Assembly: GCF_000016545.1 (NCBI RefSeq)
Contig: NC_009437.1
Coordinates: forward strand, 62,001-126,000
Source: Caldicellulosiruptor saccharolyticus DSM 8903
GTDB lineage: Bacteria; Bacillota; Thermoanaerobacteria; Caldicellulosiruptorales; Caldicellulosiruptoraceae
Reading direction: 5' to 3'
Length of the DNA: 64,000 nucleotides
A program made the translations under genes and the position numbers. Each line of letters begins with the position of its first letter. The stretch's first letter is position 1. Shown here piece after piece: positions 44,588 to 52,786 of the stretch. The notes under the pieces were generated by a model. The model ran no database searches, was not told the DNA's origin, and worked only from the letters and a program-made list of their open reading frames with translations.

Positions 44588-44694
44588 GTTAGGAAATATT
44601 TTTGACATTTTAAGTGATACAAGTCTTAATACAAAAGATTCAGAGATAAAAGTTATTTTCAACTGTGAAATGGGCAGATAAAGTAAAAAACAAG

Positions 44695-44728
44695 AGGCTG
44701 TCCACTTTGAAATATGTGTGGGCAGCCT
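44695..44728 (-). terminator. Terminator of the queC operon
   Basis: AGGCTG(TCCAC) and (GTGGG)CAGCCT form a stem of about 11 bp. Read on the minus strand it is followed by CTTGTTTTTTAC. It lies 17 bp past the queC stop. Confidence 0.7.
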
Positions 44729-44744
44729 TATTATATTAGTTTTT

Positions 44745-45422
44745 TCATGTTTTTTGGTCCCAGTCAATTTCTATTTCGTATTCAATAGGGTCTTTTACCC
44801 CAATTTTTCTGAAAGCTTCTATTCGCTCTGTACAAGTTCCACATCTTCCACATGCTTTTTCACCGCCTTTGTAGCAGGACCAGGTGAGAGAGTAGTCAAC
44901 ACCAAGTTTTAGCCCAATCTTTAGAATATCCTCTTTTTTCAAGTCTACATATGGAGCTTCAAGCTCTACAATTTGATAGTCACAAAGAAGAATTGATCTT
45001 TTCATTGCCTCAACAAATTCTTTTCTGCAGTCAGGATAAATAGGATGGTCGCCAGCATGTGCTCCATAGAAGAGTTTTTGTGCTTTTAAGGATATTGCAT
45101 ATGACGTTGCCAAGCTTAAAAAGACCATATTACGATTTGGAACAACTGTCTGCTTCATGCTCTCATCTGTGTAATATCCTTCAGGCACTGACCAGCTGCT
45201 TTTTGTCAAGGCTGATGGTGCTAAGTCTGCAAAAAAAGATATATCAACAATCTTGTGTGGAACTTTCAAAAGTTCACAGGTTTTCTTTGCAAATTCAAGC
45301 TCTTTGGAGTGTTTTTGACCATACAAAAAGCTAATAGTATAGGTTTCATATCCTTGGTTTTTGACATCATAAAGTAGAGTAGTTGAATCCATTCCACCAG
45401 ACAGAACAACAACAGCTCTCAT
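44745..45422 (-). CDS. queC: QueC, 7-cyano-7-deazaguanine synthase
   Basis: A 225-residue PP-loop enzyme. VVLSGGMDSTTLLYD is the ATP-pyrophosphatase motif and CYKGGEKACGRCGTC the zinc site. It converts 7-carboxy-7-deazaguanine to preQ0 with ammonia and ATP. QueE, the preceding step, is at 47638 on the same strand. No queD or folE lies in the window. Confidence 0.95.
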   Translation of the reverse strand: MRAVVVLSGGMDSTTLLYDVKNQGYETYTISFLYGQKHSKELEFAKKTCELLKVPHKIVDISFFADLAPSALTKSSWSVPEGYYTDESMKQTVVPNRNMVFLSLATSYAISLKAQKLFYGAHAGDHPIYPDCRKEFVEAMKRSILLCDYQIVELEAPYVDLKKEDILKIGLKLGVDYSLTWSCYKGGEKACGRCGTCTERIEAFRKIGVKDPIEYEIEIDWDQKT

Positions 45423-45457
45423 TTTTTAAAATAGCCCTTCCTTTCTTTTTCAGCTTT

Positions 45458-45832
45458 TTACTTTGCAGCAATAACGTCAACTTCAACCAACGCACCTGGC
45501 AAAAGCTTTGCTTCTACAGTTGTCCTTGCTGGATAGTTCTCTTTGAAAATGTTGCTATAGACTTCATTAAACTTAGCAAAGTCAGCCAAATTTGAAATAT
45601 ATACGTTTACTTTTACAACATCGTCAAAACAAAACCCAGCCTCTCTTAATATAGCTTCGATATTTTTAAAGACAAGCTCTGTTTGAGCTTTTATGTCATC
45701 ACCTTCTATTTTCCCAGTTTGCGGGTTTATAGCAAGCTGGCCAGACACAAAAAGCATATTGTTAATCAAAACGGCATGTGAATATGGGCCGACTGGTTTT
45801 GGAGCATCGTTTGCCACTATACACTTTTTCAT
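45458..45832 (-). CDS. ridA: RidA/YjgF-family enamine-imine deaminase
   Basis: A 124-residue RidA: NDAPKPVGPYSHAVLINNMLFVSGQ at the start and NYPARTTVEAKLLPGALVEVD with the conserved substrate arginine near the end. It removes reactive enamines made by PLP enzymes. Upstream of queC on the same strand, 35 bp apart. Confidence 0.95.
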   Translation of the reverse strand: MKKCIVANDAPKPVGPYSHAVLINNMLFVSGQLAINPQTGKIEGDDIKAQTELVFKNIEAILREAGFCFDDVVKVNVYISNLADFAKFNEVYSNIFKENYPARTTVEAKLLPGALVEVDVIAAK

Positions 45833-45873
45833 TTTTTATCAGATCTCCTTTCTTCAGAAAGTCTTTAAATATT

Positions 45874-46272
45874 TTATTCGAGCTTTTGACCGCAATATGG
45901 ACAGTACAAGAAGTTTTTTGAAACTCTGTTTCCACAGTTTGGACAAAAATCAGAGTCAATGCCTTCTTGGTACATTCCTTGCAGGTTTCTGAAAAGTTCG
46001 ACATCAGCAAGGGTAATAGGCACATCTTTGCCATACTCTAAATCATGTGCAAGTTGAGGGTTTGTAATAAGGTAAACTTTTGAACAACAACTTGTTTGAA
46101 TAAAATATCTTGTGTTCCACCTCAAAACAGGTATAAAAAAGAAATGGAGATAGTTATAAACCTTAAAAAGAGTGTACGAACCTTTGCGTGTGCAAAATGG
46201 GCATATTTCAACATCTATTTGACGAATGACTTTTGCCTTTTCTTCTATACCAAATATTCCTATAAAGAACAT
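45874..46272 (-). CDS. Zinc-ribbon protein of unknown function
   Basis: A 132-residue protein. An N-terminal CPFCTRKG half-knuckle is followed by a hydrophobic stretch, YNYLHFFFIPVLRW, then QTSCCSKVYLI. The C-terminus is a double-cysteine zinc ribbon (CPNCGNRVSKNFLYCPYCG). Similar zinc-ribbon proteins are common in Firmicutes, with no defined role. Confidence 0.7.
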   Translation of the reverse strand: MFFIGIFGIEEKAKVIRQIDVEICPFCTRKGSYTLFKVYNYLHFFFIPVLRWNTRYFIQTSCCSKVYLITNPQLAHDLEYGKDVPITLADVELFRNLQGMYQEGIDSDFCPNCGNRVSKNFLYCPYCGQKLE

Positions 46273-46439
46273 CGACTTTAAACTCAGCTCCAGCTAAAAT
46301 CTTCTTTTTAATATTTTATCATTTTAATATATGTTTTCAACCACAGAAGAAGAAACTCCTCAAAAATTTTCATGGTATAATTGAGGTATGCTATAATTAA
46401 TAAGGTATTTTAAATATTTTGTGGGGAGGGATTTTAAAG

Positions 46440-46634
46440 GTGACAGTGGTATTTGTTGGAACAAACAAACAGGTTACTATAAAAGGACCGAAAAGTGCCC
46501 AGCAGCTTGCAAAAGAGCTTGGGATAAGCTTAGAGTCACATGTTTTTATAAAAAACGGTGAGATTGTTGCTCCAGATGAAATCATACAGGATGAGGATAC
46601 AGTTGAGATAATCTCTGCAATCTCAGGTGGCTGA
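46440..46634 (+). CDS. ttuB: TtuB/MoaD-like sulfur carrier
   Basis: A 64-residue ubiquitin-like protein ending in ISGG, the diglycine tail that carries thiocarboxylate. GTG 46440 is chosen because GGGAGGG is well placed. The TtuA-type gene follows 21 bp later, so the pair probably makes 2-thio-ribothymidine at tRNA position 54, a thermophile modification. ThiS or MoaD roles are less likely by context. Confidence 0.8.
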   Translation: MTVVFVGTNKQVTIKGPKSAQQLAKELGISLESHVFIKNGEIVAPDEIIQDEDTVEIISAISGG

Positions 46635-46655
46635 TGAGAAGGGGGATTTGGTTAA

Positions 46656-47567
46656 TTGAAGTGTGTAAGATGCAAACAAAAAGCTAAAATTTTGCTCAAA
46701 AGACACAATGCAGCCTTTTGCAATGAGTGTTTTTTGTATTATTACAGAAATCAAGTAACTAAAAATATTCGCAAATACAAGATGTTTGACAAAAAAGATA
46801 AGATTTTAGCAGTAATCTCTGGTGGCAAGGACAGTATGGCTCTTTGGGATGTTCTGGTCAAAGAGGGCTACAATGTTGTTGCAATGTATATAAATCTTGG
46901 AATAGGTGAGTATTCCAACAGGTCGCAAAAGGTTGTTGAGAGCTTTGCAAGTAAAAATAACCTTCCGCTCATTGTAAAGGACATCAAAAAGGAGTTTGGA
47001 CTTGATATATACAAGCTTTCAAAGACTTTAAAACGAAGTCCTTGTTCTATTTGTGGGTCGATCAAAAGGTATTTGTTTAACAAGGTAGCATACGACGGCG
47101 GTTTTTCGGCTGTTGCAACAGGTCATAACTTGGACGATGAAGCGGCAACACTTCTTGGGAATGTCTTAAGCTGGGAAGAGGGGTATCTTGCAAGACAAGC
47201 ACCAGTGCTACCTCAAACTCATCCAAAACTCATAAAAAAAGTAAAGCCTCTTTATAGTTTAACAGAAAGAGAAAACCTCTACTATGTGCTTTTGAACAAG
47301 ATTGAGTTTTTGCATGAAGAGTGTCCTCATTCTGTTGGAGCACGTTCAATCCTTTTCAAAGAAGTACTAAATAAGCTTGAAGAGGAAAGCCCTGGGACAA
47401 AGCAAAGGTTTTTAAATGGTTTTCTTGAAAAGGGCAGAAGGCATTTTCAGGATGTGAGTGAAAAACTTGAACTAAGAGAGTGCAAAACTTGTGGCCAGGT
47501 CACAACGACCGAGGAGTGTTCGTTCTGCAGGTTTGTAAAGATTTGCAACCATCAACAAGAAACTTAA
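46656..47567 (+). CDS. ttuA: TtuA-like tRNA 2-thiolation enzyme
   Basis: A 303-residue protein starting at TTG 46656 (KCVRCKQKAKILL). The N-terminal zinc finger is CVRC ... CNEC; the PP-loop is VISGGKDSMALWD; CSICGSIKR carries cysteines for the iron-sulfur cluster; ATGHNLDDEA is typical; and the C-terminal zinc site is CKTCGQ ... CSFCRF. The TtuA/TtcA family transfers sulfur to tRNA. The preceding carrier favours TtuA. Confidence 0.88.
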   Translation: MKCVRCKQKAKILLKRHNAAFCNECFLYYYRNQVTKNIRKYKMFDKKDKILAVISGGKDSMALWDVLVKEGYNVVAMYINLGIGEYSNRSQKVVESFASKNNLPLIVKDIKKEFGLDIYKLSKTLKRSPCSICGSIKRYLFNKVAYDGGFSAVATGHNLDDEAATLLGNVLSWEEGYLARQAPVLPQTHPKLIKKVKPLYSLTERENLYYVLLNKIEFLHEECPHSVGARSILFKEVLNKLEEESPGTKQRFLNGFLEKGRRHFQDVSEKLELRECKTCGQVTTTEECSFCRFVKICNHQQET

Positions 47568-47572
47568 ACTCA

Positions 47573-47616
47573 AAAAGGGCTGGCAGCTTTGAAAATCCAA
47601 CTCGTCCAGCCCTTTT
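47573..47616 (+). terminator. Terminator after ttuA (convergent with queE)
   Basis: AAAAGGGCTGG (47573-47583) pairs perfectly with CCAGCCCTTTT (47606-47616), followed by GTTATTTATTTT. It probably works in both directions. Confidence 0.8.
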
Positions 47617-47637
47617 GTTATTTATTTTGTCCTATTT

Positions 47638-48291
47638 TTAAACTCCTCTTTCTCTATCTGGCCAGATTATCTTGTGAAGCTGAAGCTGCAGTCTGCAGTT
47701 TTGAAGTTTATGTGATAGGATAAAACTCACAATTTCTTTTGGTTCAATTTTCCCATGCACAGGACTGAAGTAGATATTGCATGAAGGCTCAAATAACCGA
47801 ATTATTTCAAAAGCTCTTTCTAAATCCTGGTTTGTTCCAACAACAAATTTCAAAACGTCAGACTTTCCAAGATATTTAATATTTTCTAATAACATCTTGT
47901 CTTCCATTCCACTTGATGGACATTTGTAATCCATTGTGATAATAGCATTTCGGTTGACATATCTTATATCAACAGAGCCATTTGTTTCAATGTTAACTTC
48001 AAAACCTTCTTTAATAAGGCTATCAATAAGGTCGTGTATGTGAGGCTGTATTAAAGGCTCGCCACCAGTTAGCGTAACCCTTTTAAAACCTATTGAATTA
48101 ACATATTCAAGGATTTGGTCAAGTGTTATTTCTTCATAGTCAGGGTTTTGTGTGGCATACCTTGTATCGCAATAAGAGCAGTTCAGATTACACCCTGCAA
48201 ATCTCAAAAAGATAGCAGGAAACCCGCTTCTTATTCCTTCTCCTTCGATGCTGACAAATTTTTCTACAACTTTGAATTTGGCTTTTTTCAT
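47638..48291 (-). CDS. queE: QueE, 7-carboxy-7-deazaguanine synthase
   Basis: A 217-residue radical SAM enzyme. FAGCNLNCSYCDTRYA is the C-x3-C-x2-C cluster site, VTLTGGEPLIQPH the SAM-side motif, and it begins with KFVSIEGEGIRSGFPAIFLRF, typical of QueE. It forms CDG from carboxy-tetrahydropterin. Confidence 0.95.
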   Translation of the reverse strand: MKKAKFKVVEKFVSIEGEGIRSGFPAIFLRFAGCNLNCSYCDTRYATQNPDYEEITLDQILEYVNSIGFKRVTLTGGEPLIQPHIHDLIDSLIKEGFEVNIETNGSVDIRYVNRNAIITMDYKCPSSGMEDKMLLENIKYLGKSDVLKFVVGTNQDLERAFEIIRLFEPSCNIYFSPVHGKIEPKEIVSFILSHKLQNCRLQLQLHKIIWPDRERGV

Positions 48292-48477
48292 TTTATCACC
48301 CTACCAGTTTTAACATCCAGTCAAGAGAAGTGTTTTTGCTAAAAAGTAAAATTCTTTTTATGCCACAATTTTAAAGCATGACAAGCAAGAGACTATGGAT
48401 TGATAAAATCAGCAGTGTAACTATTTTAATACATAAAAATTTAAATTTCAATGAAATATAAATATTCTTGGCAATAT

Positions 48478-48510
48478 AAAACCACCTTGACCTTAAGCTG
48501 AGGTGGTTTT
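48478..48510. terminator. Symmetric hairpin near the last CRISPR relic
   Basis: AAAACCACCT (48478-48487) pairs perfectly with AGGTGGTTTT (48501-48510). It lies 25 bp before the solitary repeat at 48535 and 187 bp upstream of the queE start. No gene ends here, so its direction and user are unclear. Confidence 0.5.
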
Positions 48511-48534
48511 GAGAAAAATGATTTTACTTTTTAT

Positions 48535-48564
48535 ATCTAAGTTCCCAAAAGGTAGGCTACAAAC
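48535..48564 (-). CRISPR. Solitary degenerate CRISPR repeat
   Basis: ATCTAAGTTCCCAAAAGG, then TAGGCTACAAAC: the 3' half of the unit is conserved and the 5' half is degraded. A shortened leader follows directly. Confidence 0.65.
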
Positions 48565-48755
48565 CATTAAAGAGCTTGGATAACTCAATTTAATGTAGAA
48601 AAGGCAAGGAATATAAGCACCTCAACTCTTTTGTTTTATCCGGCAGCTGCTAATAATCTGAACAAGACCTTACTCTGCCACGGTGAAACCAAATACAATT
48701 TAAATCTTAAAAAATTGCCATTGGAGGTCGACAGAAACGACTTTTAGTCAAAATG
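48565..48755 (-). promoter_or_regulatory. CRISPR leader relic with promoter deleted
   Basis: It aligns to the 250-bp leaders from AAGAGCTTG onward, but about 59 bp holding both promoter boxes are missing. GGTCGACAG (48725-48733) and the terminal GTCAAAATG remain. From here to 49027 no gene is seen. Confidence 0.7.
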
Positions 48756-49027
48756 GATATACATGCAAAAAAGATAAAAACTACAAGTGTGTAATTATAA
48801 ACCGCTATAATTAAATATTAAATAAACATAGACAATGACTTCATTCATTTTATATTGAATATAACTTTCAGGAAAGTATATAATCAAGACAAGAGAAATT
48901 TATATAAAAAGAACAAAAAGGTTCAGAGATTATTATTTAGGAGCCTGTGCAGCAAAATGTTTTTGACCTCTGGACTTATGACATATAAGAGAGTGTATAA
49001 TTTCATAAAGCTTTAGGGGTGATAAAG

Positions 49028-49291
49028 ATGATAGAGACTACACTCAATGCCCAGACAGTAAATTACCTTACCGAAAGAGAACTTGCAGATATGATAAAAA
49101 ATCAAGAGTTCAAGGAAGAATTTTCTGTGCAGATATATAACTTCTTTACCGATGTTCCACTGGAGGATATTATGCGATTTGTTATAAAATACAAGATTGA
49201 TGAGAATATTTTATTACAGTACTATGAATCTTTTGTAAAAGAATTATATCCCAATAGAGAGTTAGAGGAGATGTTGCGAGATGTTATCTGA
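49028..49291 (+). CDS. Small partner of an AbiEii-like nucleotidyltransferase
   Basis: An 87-residue acidic, helical protein (MIETTLNAQTVNYLTERELAD). Its stop overlaps the start of the next gene, so the two are translationally coupled. AGGGGTGAT sets ATG 49028. It may be the antitoxin of the pair, but no DNA-binding domain is seen. It differs from AbiEi. Confidence 0.55.
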   Translation: MIETTLNAQTVNYLTERELADMIKNQEFKEEFSVQIYNFFTDVPLEDIMRFVIKYKIDENILLQYYESFVKELYPNRELEEMLRDVI

Positions 49292-49910
49292 ATTATTTAA
49301 TAAGGCGCTACTTATTCTGGACTGTGCAAAAATACCTGAAGAAGAATGGACATTTGGTGGCGGTACAGCTCTTTCTTTGTACTTTCACCATAGAGAAAGC
49401 AAAGATATTGATATCTTTTTAACTGAAGCACAATATCTTCCATTTCTCTCTCCTCGGCTAAACGAAGTGGCAAGAGAAATAGTAGATGATTATACTGAGG
49501 CATCTAATTTTGTAAAGCTAAGGTTTCCAGAAGGAGAAATAGATTTTGTCGTTGCGCCATACTTAACCAAAGATTATTGTCAAATTATGGAAATTAATGG
49601 TAGAAAGGTGCGGCTTGAAACACCAGAGGAAATAATTGTCAAAAAACTTTTTTATAGGGCTGAAAATTTAAAAATTCGTGATATAGTAGATATTACGATT
49701 GTTTACAGAGAGAGAAAAACCATGTTAAAACAATATTTTTTATTGATTTATCCAAAAATTAAAATTATTGAGCATCGATGGGATAAACTAAAGAAAAAAT
49801 ATTTTGAGGACATTGGCAAAATCAAAATATTTAACAAAAGCTTGATAGAACAAGTACCTTTGTTATTTAACCAATTTTTGGAAGATTTGAGGCAAATGTC
49901 TCAAATGTAA
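49281..49910 (+). CDS. AbiEii-like nucleotidyltransferase (putative toxin)
   Basis: A 209-residue protein. WTFGGGTALSLYFHHRESKDIDIFL is the G-G/S-x-A-L ... R-x-S-x-D-I-D-x-F core of the AbiEii/AbiGii nucleotidyltransferases. A second acidic strand, EGEIDFVVAPYL, and ETPEEIIVKKLFYRAE also fit. The C-terminus is helical and basic. AbiE-type toxins add nucleotides to RNA; here the role is inferred. It lies beside a CRISPR relic. Confidence 0.72.
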   Translation: MLSELFNKALLILDCAKIPEEEWTFGGGTALSLYFHHRESKDIDIFLTEAQYLPFLSPRLNEVAREIVDDYTEASNFVKLRFPEGEIDFVVAPYLTKDYCQIMEINGRKVRLETPEEIIVKKLFYRAENLKIRDIVDITIVYRERKTMLKQYFLLIYPKIKIIEHRWDKLKKKYFEDIGKIKIFNKSLIEQVPLLFNQFLEDLRQMSQM

Positions 49911-49977
49911 TTTTGTACTTTGGGTGAAAGTGGTATAATTAAATTAAATCAATTGTAGGCGTTATAAGTCAAGTTTC

Positions 49978-50385
49978 ATGATAGAATTAAGATTTCACCA
50001 TCTTTTGTGTTTTCTTGGCTTTAGAGGACTTGGTTATAACAAGGAGTTTGTGGATAATTTTAGAAAGGTGTATGAGAAGGTTTTTACTGAAGGCCAAAAA
50101 GTCATACTTGTCACACACCCAGATGTTATATGCCAAAAATGTCCAAGACTTGTGGATGGTATTTGCACAGCAGAAGATAAGGTGAAAAACTTTGATGTAA
50201 AGCTTAGGGAGTTTCTTTGCAAAAACGGTATTAGCAATTTTGACAATGTTTTGCCAAGTGAGATTTACAAAGTTATAAAAAAGCTCTCAACCCAAGAATT
50301 TGAAGATATCTGCAGAAGCTGTGAATGGTTTTCCTTGGGGTATTGCAAAGAGGGGCTCTTGAAACTAAAAAGCGAACAAAATTAA
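49978..50385 (+). CDS. DUF1284-family cysteine-rich protein
   Basis: A 135-residue protein. It begins RFHHLLCFLGFRGLGYN and has cysteine clusters CQKCPRLVDGIC and CRSCEWFSLGYC. This pattern fits DUF1284, thought to bind metal or an iron-sulfur cluster. Function unknown. birA follows 68 bp later. Confidence 0.75.
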   Translation: MIELRFHHLLCFLGFRGLGYNKEFVDNFRKVYEKVFTEGQKVILVTHPDVICQKCPRLVDGICTAEDKVKNFDVKLREFLCKNGISNFDNVLPSEIYKVIKKLSTQEFEDICRSCEWFSLGYCKEGLLKLKSEQN

Positions 50386-50453
50386 TAAGTTTAAAAGAAG
50401 CCTCCAAACAAAGAAATCTGATTCTTCAAAAAGGAAGGGATTTTTTAAAAGCC

Positions 50454-51401
50454 ATGGACAAAAAGTCAATATACATATTAAAAAAACTCTATGAAGAGGA
50501 CTTTGTCTCAGGCGAAAATCTCGCAAAAGAACTTGAAATCAGCCGTATGGCAGTAAATAAAAGAATAAAGAGCCTGCAAGAGATGGGCTTTGCGATAGTA
50601 TCTTATAAGAAAAAAGGCTATCAGCTTGTTGACAAAGACATAATAAGAGTTTGGGAGATAGAAGATTTCATCTCAAAGTCTGAGTTGTTCAAGGATTTTT
50701 TATATTTTCCGCAAATAGACTCAACAAACAACTATGTAAAAGAAAATCAAGAAAACTTGAAGTCAGCAACGGTTGTATATGCAGAGAGACAGAATGCTGG
50801 CAGAGGACGGCTTGGCAGAAGCTGGACTGACTTAGAAAAAGGAGTTAAGATGTCTATTTTTCTGAGGCTTGAGGTCATTGACATAGAAAAGGTGGTTCCG
50901 CTTACACTCTTTACAGGGCTTATTGTCAACAGGGTTTTGAGAAAGTATAAAGTTCAAAGTTTTATCAAGTGGTCAAATGATATTCTTTTAAATGGCAAAA
51001 AGGTATGCGGAATTTTGACAGAGCTTTCAGGTGAGATTGAAGGTGCTGGAAATGTCATCATCGGAATAGGTCTTAATGTGAATGCAGCAAGCCTTCCTGA
51101 TGAACTTCTGGAGATTGCAACCACATTAAAGAAAGAGATAGGTATGGACTTTGACAGGACAAAAATAATTATTGAAATCTTAAAAGAATTTGAAAACGAG
51201 CTTGAGAATTTTAAAAAGTACGGTTTTTCCCACTTTAGGGATGAGTATAAAAGCTATTGCATAAACCTTGGCAGAGAGATTATCATAAATGGCGAGAAAA
51301 AGGCGTTTTGTAAAGACATAGGCCAAAATGGTGAGCTTATCTGTGTGCAGGAAGGCAGAGAAATAAAAATCCAAACTGGAGAGGTGACAATAAGGTGGTG
51401 A
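50454..51401 (+). CDS. birA: BirA, biotin-protein ligase and repressor
   Basis: A 315-residue bifunctional BirA. The N-terminal winged helix (SGENLAKELEISRMAVNKRI, about 21-40) indicates repressor function. The ligase core has AERQNAGRGRLGRSW (biotinoyl-AMP site) and FIKWSNDILLNGKKVCGILTE. ATG 50454 follows AAGGAAGGGA. The longer upstream reading overlaps DUF1284 and is unlikely. Confidence 0.93.
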   Translation: MDKKSIYILKKLYEEDFVSGENLAKELEISRMAVNKRIKSLQEMGFAIVSYKKKGYQLVDKDIIRVWEIEDFISKSELFKDFLYFPQIDSTNNYVKENQENLKSATVVYAERQNAGRGRLGRSWTDLEKGVKMSIFLRLEVIDIEKVVPLTLFTGLIVNRVLRKYKVQSFIKWSNDILLNGKKVCGILTELSGEIEGAGNVIIGIGLNVNAASLPDELLEIATTLKKEIGMDFDRTKIIIEILKEFENELENFKKYGFSHFRDEYKSYCINLGREIIINGEKKAFCKDIGQNGELICVQEGREIKIQTGEVTIRW

Positions 51402-51408
51402 AAATAAA

Positions 51409-52536
51409 TTGAGACTTATTTCAAAAGATGCAAATATAAAGAAAATTATGTACCAAAAAGGATTTGATGAAGGGGAGATTTTAGATTTTGAAAAAAGAGC
51501 AAGTAGTGTAGTTTTAAAATTTGAAAATATCAAAGATGTTTCGCACTTTGTAAAGCTTCTTTCGGACCTTGGTTATTATGTAGTTGTAAAAGATGATATT
51601 GCTTTTGCTACAACTTCAAAGTCTAATTTTGAAAGAACAAAGTGTTATCTTGCTGAGGAGGGTTTTGAGTGCAGTTTTGAAGCTGATTTTGCTATTTCAC
51701 AAAGAAGGCTTCAAGCAAAGGACAAGGTCATAAATCTTCTTAAGACAAATGTGATGGGTATAATAAATGTCACGCCAGACTCTTTTTATGAGGGCTCAAG
51801 AGTTGACTTGGCTGGGGTTTCCCAAAAAGCACTTGAGATGATTCAAGACGGGGCAGATGTGATTGATGTTGGAGGAGAGTCAACAAGGCCATTTTCAGAA
51901 CCAGTGCCAGAAGATGAGGAGCTAAAGAGGGTTATTCCTGCAATTGAAGCAATAAGAACTGTTAGCAAGGACATTCCAATCTCCGTTGACACTTATAAAA
52001 GCTCTGTTGCAAGAAAGGCAATAGAGGCTGGTGCTGACATAATAAATGATATTAGCGGTGGCACATTTGACAAAGACATGTTCAAGGTAGCAGCAGAGTA
52101 TAATGTCCCTATTATTATCATGCACATAAAAGGCACGCCCAAGGATATGCAGCAAAACCCCTATTATGAAGATGTTATAGAAGAGATTTTGCAGTTTTTT
52201 GAAAAAAGGATTGATGAGGCACTCAAAGCAGGGGTTGAGCTTGAGAACATCATCTTAGACCCAGGGATAGGGTTTGGGAAAAGGCTTGAGGACAATTTAG
52301 AAATAATAAGAAGATGTGAAGAGTTCAAAGTTCTTGGAAGGCCAATTTTGATTGGTGCGTCAAGAAAATCTACAATTGGTACTGTGTTAGGAGGGCTTCC
52401 ACCTCAAGATAGGCTTGAAGGGACAATTGCAATTTCGACAATTTGTGCACTAAAGAGGATTGAATTTGTAAGAGTGCACGATGTGAAAGAGAACAAAAGA
52501 GCAATCTTGATGACAGAAGCTATTATAAATAGCTAA
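51409..52536 (+). CDS. folP: FolP, dihydropteroate synthase with N-terminal extension
   Basis: A 375-residue protein with TTG start. The C-terminal two-thirds is a standard DHPS: VMGIINVTPDSFYEG, DVGGESTRPFSEP, DISGGTFD, DPGIGFGKRLEDN, IGASRKSTIG and FVRVHDVKENKRA. The first ~110 residues are an extra domain (FEKRASSVVLKFENIKDVSHFV) found in some thermophilic and clostridial DHPS. A small gene at 60361 resembles another version of this kind of extension. Confidence 0.92.
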   Translation: MRLISKDANIKKIMYQKGFDEGEILDFEKRASSVVLKFENIKDVSHFVKLLSDLGYYVVVKDDIAFATTSKSNFERTKCYLAEEGFECSFEADFAISQRRLQAKDKVINLLKTNVMGIINVTPDSFYEGSRVDLAGVSQKALEMIQDGADVIDVGGESTRPFSEPVPEDEELKRVIPAIEAIRTVSKDIPISVDTYKSSVARKAIEAGADIINDISGGTFDKDMFKVAAEYNVPIIIMHIKGTPKDMQQNPYYEDVIEEILQFFEKRIDEALKAGVELENIILDPGIGFGKRLEDNLEIIRRCEEFKVLGRPILIGASRKSTIGTVLGGLPPQDRLEGTIAISTICALKRIEFVRVHDVKENKRAILMTEAIINS

Positions 52537-52558
52537 GGAGAGGAGATGTGGATAAAAA

Positions 52559-52756
52559 ATGAAGGTTGTAATTGACAGGTTTGAAGGTAAGTTTGCAGTA
52601 CTTGAGCTTGAAAATGGGAAGATTGTAAATGTGCCGATTGACATAATTCCTCAGGGTGCAAAAGAAGGAGATGTGCTTTTGATAGAAATTGACAAAAAAG
52701 AGACAGAAAATAGACAAAAGAGAATTAGCAAGCTTTTTGAAGAGCTAAAAGAATAA
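52559..52756 (+). CDS. DUF3006-family small protein
   Basis: A 65-residue protein, VVIDRFEGKFAVLELENGKIV and IDIIPQGAKEGDVLLIEID, a small beta-barrel-like domain typical of DUF3006. It lies 22 bp after folP. Confidence 0.8.
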   Translation: MKVVIDRFEGKFAVLELENGKIVNVPIDIIPQGAKEGDVLLIEIDKKETENRQKRISKLFEELKE

Positions 52757-52786
52757 ATCAGCACAAAAGGAAGGAAGTTATGGAAA

